Of a stretch of 64,000 nucleotides of DNA, positions 34,660 to 43,992 are shown piece by piece. The position numbers and the translations under genes are program-made. Every line of letters begins with the position of its first letter. The first letter of the stretch is position 1. The notes under the pieces were generated by a model, which saw only the letters and a list, made by a program, of their open reading frames with translations, was not told where the DNA came from and ran no database searches. The stretch spans positions 1-64,000 of the forward strand of contig NZ_WOEY01000035.1 of assembly GCF_013177695.1 (NCBI RefSeq), in the 5' to 3' direction. This DNA is from Paraburkholderia solitsugae. GTDB taxonomy: Bacteria > Pseudomonadota > Gammaproteobacteria > Burkholderiales > Burkholderiaceae.

Positions 34660-35529
34660 TCAGAGAGCAACGCCTTCATCGCCGATCAGCTTCTCGAGCA
34701 ACCAGATCAGCGCGAAGTCGATCGCGACGATAAAAACCGCGAACGAAAACACAGTCGGATCGAGCGACGACACGGTGCGGCTATAGAGCCATACCGGCAG
34801 CGTCATCGTGTTGATGCCGTAGAGAAAGAACGTCACCGTGAATTCGTTGAACGAGATAATGAACGCGAACAGCATGCCGGCGAGGATGCCTGGGCGCATG
34901 AGCGGCAACACGACGTCGAAGAGCGCTCTACGTGGGCTTGCACCCATCACGCAGGCGGCTTCCTCGAACTCCGGGCCGATCGAGGCCACCGAGGCCGCGC
35001 AGTTCTTCACCGTGAACGGCAGCGCGAGAATCACATGCGCGATGATCAAACGAAACACGCCGAGCTCGACTGGCAGGACGTTAAACACCAGTAGCAGCGA
35101 CAGCCCGAGCATCACCAGCGGGTAGACGAGCGGCAATGCGACCAGTTGTTCGACCGCCGACTTGCCGCGAAATCGGTAACGGCTCAACGCATAGGCAGCC
35201 GGCACAGAGACGAGTGTGGCGATGATCATCGTCGAGACGGCGACGATCAGGCTGGTGCTAAGGGCACTGCCCATCGACAGTGCATCGCTCGCCTCAGGTG
35301 ACACGAAGTTGTGCCACGCCGCGCGATACCACTGCAGGCTATAGCCGGACGGTGGAAATTCGAGCGTGTCCGATGCGCTGAACGACATCGTGATCATCGT
35401 CAGAATCGGCATCGCAGCGAGGAACAGGACGATCGCGGCGAGCAACGCGGCGGGCTTGCCAAGCTGGCCCGGCATCGCGGTGGGCAGACGTAGCGAGCGC
35501 AACCGAAGGGAGGCGGCGGGCGTGCTCAT
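34660..35529 (-). CDS. Polyamine-type ABC transporter permease (PotC-like)
   Basis: A 289-residue inner-membrane protein with about six membrane segments. It has the CUT1-type permease loop EEAACVMGASPRRALFDVVL near residue 185, the coupling helix that contacts the ATPase. It overlaps the upstream permease gene by 4 bp. About 20 residues at the N-terminus are cytosolic and basic. Confidence 0.87.
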   Translation of the reverse strand: MSTPAASLRLRSLRLPTAMPGQLGKPAALLAAIVLFLAAMPILTMITMSFSASDTLEFPPSGYSLQWYRAAWHNFVSPEASDALSMGSALSTSLIVAVSTMIIATLVSVPAAYALSRYRFRGKSAVEQLVALPLVYPLVMLGLSLLLVFNVLPVELGVFRLIIAHVILALPFTVKNCAASVASIGPEFEEAACVMGASPRRALFDVVLPLMRPGILAGMLFAFIISFNEFTVTFFLYGINTMTLPVWLYSRTVSSLDPTVFSFAVFIVAIDFALIWLLEKLIGDEGVAL

Positions 35530-36452
35530 GCGGAAGTCTCCTCGAGATGTTGCGTGCGACGCACGAGCCGCTGCGAGATGGTCATCACGGTCAGCGTCGC
35601 AACCATGAGCACGACGCCGGAAGCCGACGCGGCGGGCCAGTTCAAAAGCGGCGCGACCTGGTCGTGCACCAGCACGGCGAGCATCGGCACACGGCGTCCG
35701 CCGAGCAGCAGCGGCACGGCAAACGCGCTGGCGTTATACGCAAACACGAGCAGCGCGCCGGACACGAGACCGGGCATCGCCAGCGGCAGCAACACGTGGC
35801 GCAGGGTTTGCCAGCGGGTCGCTCCGAGCGTCGCTGCGGCTTCTTCGTACGAACGCGACACCGCACGCATTGCGCTCGACAGCGGCAGCACAGCCAGCGG
35901 AAACGCAGTCTGGATCAAGCCGAGCAACACGCCGTGCTCGCGATACAGCCACAGCACCGGCCGGTCGATCAGCCGGGTTGCGAGCAGTGCGTGATTGAGC
36001 AATCCGGCCGGACCCAGGATCACCAGCCAGCCATAACCTTGCAGCAGCAGATTGACGAGCAGCGGCAAAAGCACGCCGGCCAGCAGCAGCCGCCGCGCGA
36101 GGCGCGATTCGGTGCGCGCCATCGCGAGCGCGACCGGAATCGCCAGCAGCACGGCGCAAACCATGCTTTGGAACGCGAGCTTTAGCGTGATCCAAAGCGA
36201 CTTCATGAAGTAGCTGTCGGCCAGATCCGCATAGTTCTGCAAGGTGAAGCCGTGCCACTCGTTGCCGGTGGTTCCGAAACTCATCCGCAACACCACGAGC
36301 GCAGCCGCCGCGAGCACGGCAAGAAACACGAGGATCGGCGTCAGCAGCAACCACGGCCGCGCGTTTGCCAACGCGGCGCCGGGCGCGGCGGACGCCGGCT
36401 CGTCCGGCGCGCCGGAAGCGCGCCGCGAGGAGAGCGCGGGCATCGTGGTCAT
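35526..36452 (-). CDS. Polyamine-type ABC transporter permease (PotB-like)
   Basis: A 308-residue permease whose coupling loop EEAAATLGATRWQTLRHVLL is near residue 210. The ATG at 36452 is chosen because it overlaps the binding-protein stop by 4 bp (ATGA). The open frame running 33 bp further upstream would overlap that gene more. It pairs with the PotC-like permease, with which it also overlaps by 4 bp. Confidence 0.87.
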   Translation of the reverse strand: MTTMPALSSRRASGAPDEPASAAPGAALANARPWLLLTPILVFLAVLAAAALVVLRMSFGTTGNEWHGFTLQNYADLADSYFMKSLWITLKLAFQSMVCAVLLAIPVALAMARTESRLARRLLLAGVLLPLLVNLLLQGYGWLVILGPAGLLNHALLATRLIDRPVLWLYREHGVLLGLIQTAFPLAVLPLSSAMRAVSRSYEEAAATLGATRWQTLRHVLLPLAMPGLVSGALLVFAYNASAFAVPLLLGGRRVPMLAVLVHDQVAPLLNWPAASASGVVLMVATLTVMTISQRLVRRTQHLEETSA

Positions 36453-37546
36453 GCCGAGAAAATCTCGGTGTAGCGCTTGATCCACCCAGCTTGCACCGAG
36501 GCGAGCGACTTGTCGTCGTGCAGGACAGCCTTTTCGGCGATCTGCTTCGGACTCGGTACGAACGCGCGGCTCTCGGCCGGGATCACCGCCTTCGAATTAA
36601 CCGGGCCGTTCAGCACGTCGGCAGCCATGCGGCCTTGCACGCCGGCATCGAGCGAATGGTTGATGAAGGCGTGGATCAGATCGCTGTCGGCCGGATGCGA
36701 CTTCGGGATCACCGTGAACATGAGTTGCGTGGCGAAACCTTCCTTCATGCCGTAGGTCACGCCCATCTTGTACTCGGGCTTGCGGATCTGGTCCGGGAAA
36801 AAGGCCGGCGAATAGATGCCGCCGATATCGAGCGAACCGGTGCGGAACAGATCGGCCACCTGATTCGGGTTCTCGCCGAGCGTCATCACGCGGTCTTTCA
36901 ACTGCATCAGCTTCTTGAAGCCGGGCTCGATGTTCTGTTGCGAGCCGCCAGACATTTTCGCAGCGATGATCGCGAGGTCCACGGCTTCAGCCCATTCGGG
37001 CGGCGGCAGGAACAGGCGTCCGGCGTACTTCGGATCCCACAATGCTTCGTACGTGGTCGGCGCGGTCTTGAGCGTCGACGTGTTGTAGATCAGCCCGTCC
37101 GACCACAGCAGATAACCGACGCCGAAACCGTTCGCGCCCGTGCGGTATTGCGGCGCGACGTCCTTCAGGTTCGGCAGCTTGTCGAGATCGGGCTTCATCA
37201 GAAGACCCGCGTCACCGAGACCCGCCGCGCCGACGCCGGCCAGCGTGATGACGTCGTAAGTCGGACGATCGCCCGCGGCCTTGACCTTGGCGACCATGCC
37301 GGACGTGCCGTCGGCGCGGTCGGCGATCACCTTCGCGCCGGTCTTCGCCGCGAACGTGGCGGCGATGTTGCGCAGCGCCGCAGCGCCGGTGTCATCAGAC
37401 CACGTCAACAGACGCAGGGTCTTGCCGGAGAAGTTCTGTTCCTGCGCTCTCAGATTGACGAACGGCATGGGCAGCGCGGACGCCGCGAGTGCTGCACCCA
37501 GCGTCTTGATTGCCTGTCTTCTACCTTTTTTGATGTCCTGCATCAT
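36449..37546 (-). CDS. Polyamine-type ABC transporter, substrate-binding protein (PotD/PotF-like)
   Basis: A 365-residue extracytoplasmic binding protein. The N-terminus KKGRRQAIKTLGAALAASALPMPFVNLRA is a twin-arginine-like signal. The mature part opens LRLLTWSDDTGAAALRNIAA, a PotD-type start. DRPTYDVITLAGVGAAGLGDAGLL and GLIYNTSTLKTAPTTYEALWDPKYAG are family segments. It is first in the transporter operon. Ligand could be a polyamine or a guanidino compound. Confidence 0.87.
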   Translation of the reverse strand: MMQDIKKGRRQAIKTLGAALAASALPMPFVNLRAQEQNFSGKTLRLLTWSDDTGAAALRNIAATFAAKTGAKVIADRADGTSGMVAKVKAAGDRPTYDVITLAGVGAAGLGDAGLLMKPDLDKLPNLKDVAPQYRTGANGFGVGYLLWSDGLIYNTSTLKTAPTTYEALWDPKYAGRLFLPPPEWAEAVDLAIIAAKMSGGSQQNIEPGFKKLMQLKDRVMTLGENPNQVADLFRTGSLDIGGIYSPAFFPDQIRKPEYKMGVTYGMKEGFATQLMFTVIPKSHPADSDLIHAFINHSLDAGVQGRMAADVLNGPVNSKAVIPAESRAFVPSPKQIAEKAVLHDDKSLASVQAGWIKRYTEIFSA

Positions 37547-37683
37547 CGTCTCCCGTGTGAACTACGCTACTGCCTCTCCGCTCTCCTAACGCGCTTGCGT
37601 TGGCGGAACGGACTCTAGACTTCATAAATACAACTAATAAACCATATCTCTGCACGAGCACGATGACGAATGCTCATGCGCCG

Positions 37684-39174
37684 TCACCCTTCGTTTCGAA
37701 CCGACAGAATCTGTTTGATTTCCTGAAATGCGGCGAGGCCGAACGGTCCAAGCTCACGACCGAGGCTGCTGCGCTTGTAGCCACCCCACGAGGTCTGGGG
37801 GAAAATCAGTTGCGGGGCGTTGATCCATACAACACCCGCATCCAGGGCATCCGCAACGCGCTTACCCCGCGCTTCGTCGCGCGTGACGACGGTGGCAACG
37901 AGACCAAACTCGCTGTCGTTAGCCGCGTCGATTGCGTCCTGCTCGCTGTCAAAGCTGCGTACGCACAGCACCGGCCCGAAAATTTCCTCGCGCCATACGC
38001 TGCTGTTAGCCGGCACATCGACGAAAATCGTGGGTCTGACGAAGTACCCGGAACCCGTCACCGGTTCGCCGCCAGTCACGAGGCGCGCGCCTCCCTCCTT
38101 GCCTCGCGCGATATAGCGCTGCACACGTTCGAACTGCGCACGGCTCGTCAACGGTCCCATCTGAACGCCAGGCATGAAGGGGTCGCCCACCACCGTCTGC
38201 GCAGCGCGATCGGCAAGACGCTCAACCAGGGCATCGGCGATCGATCGATCGACCAGCACACGGGAGGTTGCCGAGCACATTTGCCCGGCGTTGAAGAATG
38301 CGCCCCCCATCACGAGATCCACTGCGAGATCGAGGTCCGCATCGGCAAACACAACAATCGACGACTTGCCGCCCAGTTCGAGACTGACACCTTTGAGCGT
38401 GTCGGCTGCCGTCTTCATCACCGTCTGGCCAACCCCGGTACTACCGGTAAATGAGACTTTCGCGACAAGCGGATGAGCGGCGAGCGGCGCCCCCACTTCC
38501 GCGCCGGTACCGGTGACGACATTGAACACGCCGGGCGGTAGGCCGCATTCGGCCACGATCGAGGCCAACTCCAGTTCGGGCAACGGCGTGATTTCAGAAG
38601 GCTTGAGCACTACCGCGCAACCTGCAGCAAGTGCTGGCGCGAGTTTCCACGCAGTGGTGACCATCGGAAAATTCCACGGCACGATAAGCCCGACGACACC
38701 TGCCGGTTCACGGCGGATGAGCGCCCGATGGTCTGGACTCGGGATCGTCACCTCGGATTCGCCACTCACGTCAAGGCCTTCTGCCAGGCCGGCGTAGTAC
38801 TCAAATGTTGCGATCACATCGCCGACGTCGATCCGTGCTTCCTCGAGGGGCTTACCATTGTTCTGCGACTGCAGCGTGGCGAGCCGCTCGCTGCGGGCTT
38901 CGACACCGCGAGCGATCGCTCGCAGATAGTGCGCTCGAGCGGAGCCGCTGGTATTCCGCCACGACTTGAATGCGCGCCCAGCGGCGCGGACCGCACGATC
39001 GACGTCGTCGGCGCTACCGGCGTCCACATGCGCGAGCACCGCCTCGGTCGATGGATTGATAATGACAAGCTGTGCGCCACCAGCAGCACTGCACCAGCGG
39101 CCATCAATGTACAGTTGTGTTTGCAACTGAATTCCGTCTGTTGAATCGACGTGCGATACCTGTAGTGAACTCAT
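37684..39174 (-). CDS. kauB: Aldehyde dehydrogenase, probably 4-guanidinobutyraldehyde dehydrogenase (KauB-like)
   Basis: A 496-residue NAD(P)-dependent aldehyde dehydrogenase. The catalytic residues are E266 (SLELGGKS) and C300 (NAGQMCSATSR). The cofactor loop FTGSTGVGQ and active-site N169 (VPWNFP) are present. The family is that of betaine/aminobutyraldehyde dehydrogenases. It overlaps the 2-ketoarginine decarboxylase-like gene by 4 bp (ATGA), so its substrate is very likely the product of that enzyme, 4-guanidinobutyraldehyde. The symbol rests on this context and is tentative. Confidence 0.75.
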   Translation of the reverse strand: MSSLQVSHVDSTDGIQLQTQLYIDGRWCSAAGGAQLVIINPSTEAVLAHVDAGSADDVDRAVRAAGRAFKSWRNTSGSARAHYLRAIARGVEARSERLATLQSQNNGKPLEEARIDVGDVIATFEYYAGLAEGLDVSGESEVTIPSPDHRALIRREPAGVVGLIVPWNFPMVTTAWKLAPALAAGCAVVLKPSEITPLPELELASIVAECGLPPGVFNVVTGTGAEVGAPLAAHPLVAKVSFTGSTGVGQTVMKTAADTLKGVSLELGGKSSIVVFADADLDLAVDLVMGGAFFNAGQMCSATSRVLVDRSIADALVERLADRAAQTVVGDPFMPGVQMGPLTSRAQFERVQRYIARGKEGGARLVTGGEPVTGSGYFVRPTIFVDVPANSSVWREEIFGPVLCVRSFDSEQDAIDAANDSEFGLVATVVTRDEARGKRVADALDAGVVWINAPQLIFPQTSWGGYKRSSLGRELGPFGLAAFQEIKQILSVRNEG

Positions 39175-40865
39175 GCGGGCACCTGCTCAAACCAGTCGCT
39201 CTCGCGGATTTCGATCACCGTCGGAAAGTCGCATCGCGTGGCGCGTTGCAATTCGCTGACAAGCGCCTCCGGTGAATCTACGCGAACCGCGGCGCACCCG
39301 AACCCTCGCGCAAGTGCAATAAAGTCCGGCGTATAGATATCCACACCGACTGGCGTAATGTCCCGCTCGACCATGTACTTGCGGATCTCGCCGTAACCGA
39401 AGTTGTTCCACAACAGAACGATCAGGGGGACTTGCGCTTCGACAGCACTCGCGAGTTCCGGCAACGTGAATTGCAGACCACCGTCACCTATCAGGCAGAC
39501 AACCGGACGATCCGGCGCCGCGAGCTTCGCGCCGATACCCGCAGGCAAACCATAGCCAAGCGTTCCATATCCGGTCGAAGAGTTGAACCATGACCGCGGC
39601 GCGGGCGCATCGTAAGTGAAGTTGCCTGCATAAGCGGGACGCGTCGAATCACCAACGATGATCACACCAGGAAGCGCGCTTGTGAGCGTGTCGATCAGAC
39701 GCTTCTGTGACAGCGTCGGAGCGTCGTAGCCCGCCGTCACCGCAGCGCGTATGGCGGCGACGCGGCGCGCGCCCCATCCTTCCCGGACGGGCGTGGATGG
39801 TCGTTCGCGCAGCGTGGCGCACAGTGCCGCGAGCGCCTGTTGCGCATCGGCGGCGATCGCGAGATCCGGACGAAAATTGCGCATGAGTTGCTGCGCGTCG
39901 ATGTCGATCCGCACGAGTCGTCCATTGATGGCGAAGCCGCCATCAAAGACGACGTCGTAGTCGGTTTCACCCAGCTCCGTGCCAACTGCAAGCACCACAT
40001 CAGCCTCGGCAACCAATGCACGCGTCTCTGGAAGCGATTGAGTCGAACCCACCAGCAGCGGGTGGCCGCACGGCAACAATCCTTTGGCGTTGATCGTCAG
40101 CGTAACGGGTGCCTGCAGCCGCTCCGCCAACTCGCGCAACTCGTCAGCGGCGCCCACGGCACCGCCGCCGGCAAGAATCACCGGCCGCTGGGCGCCCGAA
40201 AGACAATTCGCGGCATCAGCGATAGCACGCGCACTGGCAGCGGGTCGGGCGGGCAGCGTTACCGGCGCAACTTGCATCCCACGCGCCGGCGCCACGATCA
40301 CGTCCAGCGGAATTTCAATATGTACCGGTCGCGGCCGTGCGCTTTCGAAAACGGCGAATGCTCTGGCGAGCACCTGCGGCAGTTCGTCGGCGCTCAACAG
40401 CGTGTGGGAGAACGCGGCGAGTCCAGCGAACACACCTTGCTGGGACGGCAACTCGTGAAGACGGCCGTCTCCGCTACCGAGCTGCCGCCGCGCATTCACG
40501 CTAGAAATGACAAGCATGGAGATCGAATCGGCATACGCCTGAGCCATCGCGGTCGCGATGTTTGTCATGCCCGGCCCGGTGATGATGAAACACACCCCTG
40601 GCTTGCCGGTTACGCGGGCATAGCCGTCGGCCATGAAGCCCGCTCCCTGCTCGTGGCGCGGCGTGACGTGACGAATCGAAGAAGCATCCAGACCACGATA
40701 GAGTTCGACGGTATGCACACCCGGGATGCCGAACACGCACTGCACACCGTAACCTTCGAGCAGCGTGACAAGTGCCTCACCACAGGTCTTGCCTGACGTT
40801 GAGGACAAGCAAGTCGTTTTGGTTTCAATCTGGCCGAGGCTGGTGGTACTGTCCGGAAAGTTCAT
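39171..40865 (-). CDS. aruI: TPP-dependent decarboxylase, probably 2-ketoarginine decarboxylase (AruI-like)
   Basis: A 564-residue thiamine diphosphate enzyme with three domains: PYR (about 25-190; HEQGAGFMADGYAR contains the cofactor-activating Glu), central (about 215-345) and PP (about 390-550; GDGGLQFTLPELASA to LLWNN is the TPP motif). CVFGIPGVHTVELYRGLD matches AruI (5-guanidino-2-oxopentanoate decarboxylase). It would yield 4-guanidinobutyraldehyde from 2-ketoarginine. The acetolactate synthase family is the main alternative, but coupling to the aldehyde dehydrogenase and nearby gbuA argue against it. No strong ribosome site; the start is uncertain by a few codons. No arginine transaminase (AruH) gene lies in the window. 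Confidence 0.75.
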   Translation of the reverse strand: MNFPDSTTSLGQIETKTTCLSSTSGKTCGEALVTLLEGYGVQCVFGIPGVHTVELYRGLDASSIRHVTPRHEQGAGFMADGYARVTGKPGVCFIITGPGMTNIATAMAQAYADSISMLVISSVNARRQLGSGDGRLHELPSQQGVFAGLAAFSHTLLSADELPQVLARAFAVFESARPRPVHIEIPLDVIVAPARGMQVAPVTLPARPAASARAIADAANCLSGAQRPVILAGGGAVGAADELRELAERLQAPVTLTINAKGLLPCGHPLLVGSTQSLPETRALVAEADVVLAVGTELGETDYDVVFDGGFAINGRLVRIDIDAQQLMRNFRPDLAIAADAQQALAALCATLRERPSTPVREGWGARRVAAIRAAVTAGYDAPTLSQKRLIDTLTSALPGVIIVGDSTRPAYAGNFTYDAPAPRSWFNSSTGYGTLGYGLPAGIGAKLAAPDRPVVCLIGDGGLQFTLPELASAVEAQVPLIVLLWNNFGYGEIRKYMVERDITPVGVDIYTPDFIALARGFGCAAVRVDSPEALVSELQRATRCDFPTVIEIRESDWFEQVPA

Positions 40866-41384
40866 TGGTCGTCAGGCTCTTGATTGGTTTGAACCAGACG
40901 GTGGCTGGCTCCAATAAAACTGTTTTTCAACATTCGCAGAAGACGGGCTGCACAAACTGCTCGATCGCATCGCAACTCGCCGGTGCGCGGATCACGTTTT
41001 CATTGAGCGAATTCTTGCCGTTCGACGGGACGAGAACAATCGATCATTTTTCATGCGGCGCATGAACTCAATGCATGAGCAAGGGGAAACCCTGGCTGGG
41101 AAAGCGTTGTCGGGTATGGCGTTTGCGGCGGCCAAGTCAGCCCCAACCCATTCCGAACGCTCATTGCTCGGTACCGGAGGCGCGGCCAATCTTCCGCTCC
41201 ACGGCGCCAGCATTCCAATGGTGGTCCGTGGCTAACCGGCCAATCTTAATATATAAGGATTACTTACTATAAGAAGAAGCAACGGCGGAATCACGGTCGG
41301 TGAACGCGTCTGTATTCGTTGTTCGTGCGGTTAGGGCCGTTGGGTATCGGATTTCTTGCAGGGTCCGGAATCGGCCTTTCTACT
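40866..41384. other. Regulatory region upstream of the decarboxylase gene
   Basis: 519 bp between the leftward decarboxylase and the 3' end of the leftward sugar-binding-protein gene. It contains the operator at 41047-41064 and an AT-rich tract near 41240-41275. Short ORFs here (for example 41053-41235) have no ribosome site and no recognised match. Confidence 0.6.
41047..41064. promoter_or_regulatory. Arginine-regulon operator candidate (copy 2)
   Basis: TTTTTCATGCGGCGCATG, matching the site at 26634-26651 at 17 of 18 bases, with the palindrome CATGCG-G-CGCATG at 41052-41064. It lies 182 bp upstream of the decarboxylase gene start. Confidence 0.6.
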
Positions 41385-42347
41385 TCAGCGACTCACGCCC
41401 GTGACCAGCTGCAGGGGCGTTTCAATGACCCGCGACAATTCGTTCTGCTTTGTCTGTTCAGTGACAGCTTTCAACGCCACGTCGAGGCCGAACACGGCTT
41501 GCCGTTCGGCGAACTGATTCATTGTCGCGAGCACGCGGCCGTCGGCGAGCAACGGCTTGATCGCATCGCTGCCGTTATACCCGGTGACATACACACCGCC
41601 GGTTCTCCCCGCATCGCGAATGGCATCCACCGCCCCCATTGCCATATTGTCGTTACCGCACATCAACGCACGGATTTGTGGGTAGTCGGCTAACATCTTC
41701 GACGCAACGTCCCGTCCTTTCCCATAGTCCCAGTCGCCTGCTTGTATGGCGACGATCTGCATGCCGGCCGCGCTCATCGCGTCCTTGCTACCGGCCGTGC
41801 GTTGCTGCGCATTGCGGTCAGCGGAAATGCCTTCGATGATGCCAACCTGATCGCCCGCCTTGAGCCGCGCCGCAAGATAGTCGCCCACCTGCTTCGCACC
41901 CTTGCGGTTATTCGGGCCGACGAAGGGCACGGAGATGTGCGCGGCATCCTGCGACACGTCATCGAGCGGGTTATCGATGGTGACCATGATGATGCCGGCC
42001 TTGATCCCCCGTGCCACGATCACGGTCAGCGCCTTCGAGTCGGTCGGCGCGATGACGATCGCGTTCATCCTAGCCTTGATCAACTCGTCCACCATTCGGA
42101 TCTGCGCGGCAGTATCGCTTTCCGTTGCCGTTCCGCGAACGGTCAAGCCGAACTGCGACGCATAGTGCTTCTGATAATTCAGCGCAGCGTTCGCCATCGC
42201 TACCGTGAACGGATCAGTCACCGACTTCAACACGAGGGCGATCTTCAGCGTGCCGCCCTGCATGGCATCGACACGAGCCGCACCTGTCAGGCCTGCCGCA
42301 GCTAGCGTGCCGGCAACCAGCACGCGGCGGCGCATCCTCTGCGTCAT
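41385..42347 (-). CDS. Sugar ABC-type periplasmic binding protein (RbsB family), orphan
   Basis: A 320-residue type-1 periplasmic binding protein. The signal peptide is MTQRMRRRVLVAGTLAAAGLTGAARVDA. The two-lobe fold is indicated by KIALVLKSVTDPFTVAMANAA at the N-lobe, ELIKARMNAIVIAPTDSKAL and NDNMAMGAVDAIRDAG. The ATG at 42347 follows AAGGAG. No permease or ATPase is beside it. It is followed on the same strand, after a gap, by the decarboxylase. Ligand unknown (pentose or a similar compound by family). Confidence 0.82.
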   Translation of the reverse strand: MTQRMRRRVLVAGTLAAAGLTGAARVDAMQGGTLKIALVLKSVTDPFTVAMANAALNYQKHYASQFGLTVRGTATESDTAAQIRMVDELIKARMNAIVIAPTDSKALTVIVARGIKAGIIMVTIDNPLDDVSQDAAHISVPFVGPNNRKGAKQVGDYLAARLKAGDQVGIIEGISADRNAQQRTAGSKDAMSAAGMQIVAIQAGDWDYGKGRDVASKMLADYPQIRALMCGNDNMAMGAVDAIRDAGRTGGVYVTGYNGSDAIKPLLADGRVLATMNQFAERQAVFGLDVALKAVTEQTKQNELSRVIETPLQLVTGVSR

Positions 42348-42408
42348 TGATTTTCTCTCCTTGGAGCACACGGACGAATCATTGCTTTGCGTCCCTGCAT
42401 AAAACGGA

Positions 42409-43779
42409 TCAAACCGCCGCCAACGCCGCTGCGTCCTGATCGCCGGTGCCCGTTAGCTGCCGCAAAACGGAAGCGATTTCATCGAACAACGGCCGGTTGC
42501 CAGTATCCCCGCTCAAGCAATGCTCTTTCAACGCCACCAGCTTCGCTGCGAGGTCCGCTTCCGCATCCAGCCAGTCGCATCGGTCGATCAACTCCTCGAG
42601 CAGACAACCATACGCCCTGACTTCGAGGCGCTGCAGCGCGGCGCCGAGGTCCCGATCATCATTGGTATAGAACGACGCCGCGCCAAAATCGCCCAGCAAC
42701 GCGCGACCCTGCCCACAGTGCAGAACATTGTGTGCGTACAGATCGCCATGCATGACACCTTGCCGATGCAAATGACAAGCTGCCGACGCCATGCCGTAGG
42801 CAACGCGTAACGCCGAGGCCAACTCGAAGCGCGTACCGGCGTCGTAGACGTCACGTGTGCAGGACTCGAGGCTCGGTGGTCCGGCAAGGTTCGTGAATTG
42901 CGGATCGATCAGTTCCATCACGAGGCCATGTGCGCCCGCCGGATGGTCCTTCACCTTGCCCACCACCGGGATCAGGTTCGGATGATCGCCCGCACGAATG
43001 CAGGCCGCCATCTCGCAGTCCGGCAAGCCGTCGCTCGTTACCGCGCCTTTGAACAACTTGACGGCCACCGGTCGGCTCGCATCGTCATGATGAGCAAGAA
43101 GCGCCGCACGGTAAATGACACCGGACGCACCCTCGCCTAACTGCTGTTCGAGTTCCAACTCGTTCCATCGGATATCGGCAATCGGTGTCTCGACCAGTGC
43201 CGCCGTCTCCAGCGCTTCGCTGAACGGATTGCCGGCGAAAGCCAGCCAGGAAAGCCGTGGCAGGCGCAGCAACCACGCAGGCAGTCCGCTGAGTTGATTC
43301 GCCGCGAGACGCAGCAGTTCGAGCTGCGAGCAGGCAGCCAATTCCTCGGGAAGCGTGCGCAACCGGTTACCGGCAAGCATCAACTTCTGAAGTTGCGCGC
43401 AGGCGCCGATTTCCGGCGGCAGGGCCTCGATCTCGTTGTCGGTGAGGATCAGCCAACGCAGCAGCGGCGGCAGCGATTGACCCGAAACCTTGCGGATGCG
43501 GTTTGCCTTGAAGCCGACCATGCTCAGTTGCGAACACTGCCCGAGGACTTCCGGTAATTCCGTGAACGGGTTATCAGAAGCAAAGATGATGCGCAGCTTG
43601 CTTAACCGTGGCAGATCGTCCGGCAGCGTCGAGAGTGCATTGCCCGACAGATCGAGAATTTCCAGCGTGTCGGCCAGGTCGAAAATTTCGCGTGGAAATT
43701 CGCTCAGCCCGCACGACAGTTTGAGTCGGCGAGTACCCGACAGTTGTCCGGCCCGCAGTTGTTCAAGGGTGGTTGTCAC
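42409..43779 (-). CDS. Leucine-rich-repeat protein kinase
   Basis: A 456-residue protein joining an LRR domain (about residues 36-190, seven or so repeats such as LEILDLSGNALSTLPDDL) to a eukaryotic-type protein kinase (about 208-440). The kinase residues are all present: glycine loop LGEGASGV (214-221), K241 in VAVKLF, E256, catalytic loop HGDLYAHN with D346 and N351, and metal-binding DFG (364-366). HGD replaces the usual HRD. No membrane segment or signal peptide is visible, so it is cytosolic. Such fusions are rare in bacteria outside a few proteobacteria. Substrate and trigger unknown. It lies 61 bp upstream of the orphan sugar-binding gene on the same strand. Confidence 0.85.
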   Translation of the reverse strand: MTTTLEQLRAGQLSGTRRLKLSCGLSEFPREIFDLADTLEILDLSGNALSTLPDDLPRLSKLRIIFASDNPFTELPEVLGQCSQLSMVGFKANRIRKVSGQSLPPLLRWLILTDNEIEALPPEIGACAQLQKLMLAGNRLRTLPEELAACSQLELLRLAANQLSGLPAWLLRLPRLSWLAFAGNPFSEALETAALVETPIADIRWNELELEQQLGEGASGVIYRAALLAHHDDASRPVAVKLFKGAVTSDGLPDCEMAACIRAGDHPNLIPVVGKVKDHPAGAHGLVMELIDPQFTNLAGPPSLESCTRDVYDAGTRFELASALRVAYGMASAACHLHRQGVMHGDLYAHNVLHCGQGRALLGDFGAASFYTNDDRDLGAALQRLEVRAYGCLLEELIDRCDWLDAEADLAAKLVALKEHCLSGDTGNRPLFDEIASVLRQLTGTGDQDAAALAAV

Positions 43780-43992
43780 AGTGGTAGAGAAGAGTTCCGG
43801 TTGCCGGTCGGCAACGTGCCGAGGGTATCAATTCTACTGAGTCGCGGGCCATGCGCGAAATTGGATAGCAAGATCCGGCGTGACCTCAGCGAGGACGACG
43901 GTTAAGCTGTCAGGTATCGGAGCCACGGCACAGCGAGATCGCAGCCTTGCATTGAGCCATTCCAGCCTCCAGCTAGCCAGGAACCACGCAAC

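Noticed and set aside
41053..41235. 60-codon ORF upstream of the decarboxylase
   Set aside because: It begins inside the palindromic operator, has no ribosome site and shows no domain.
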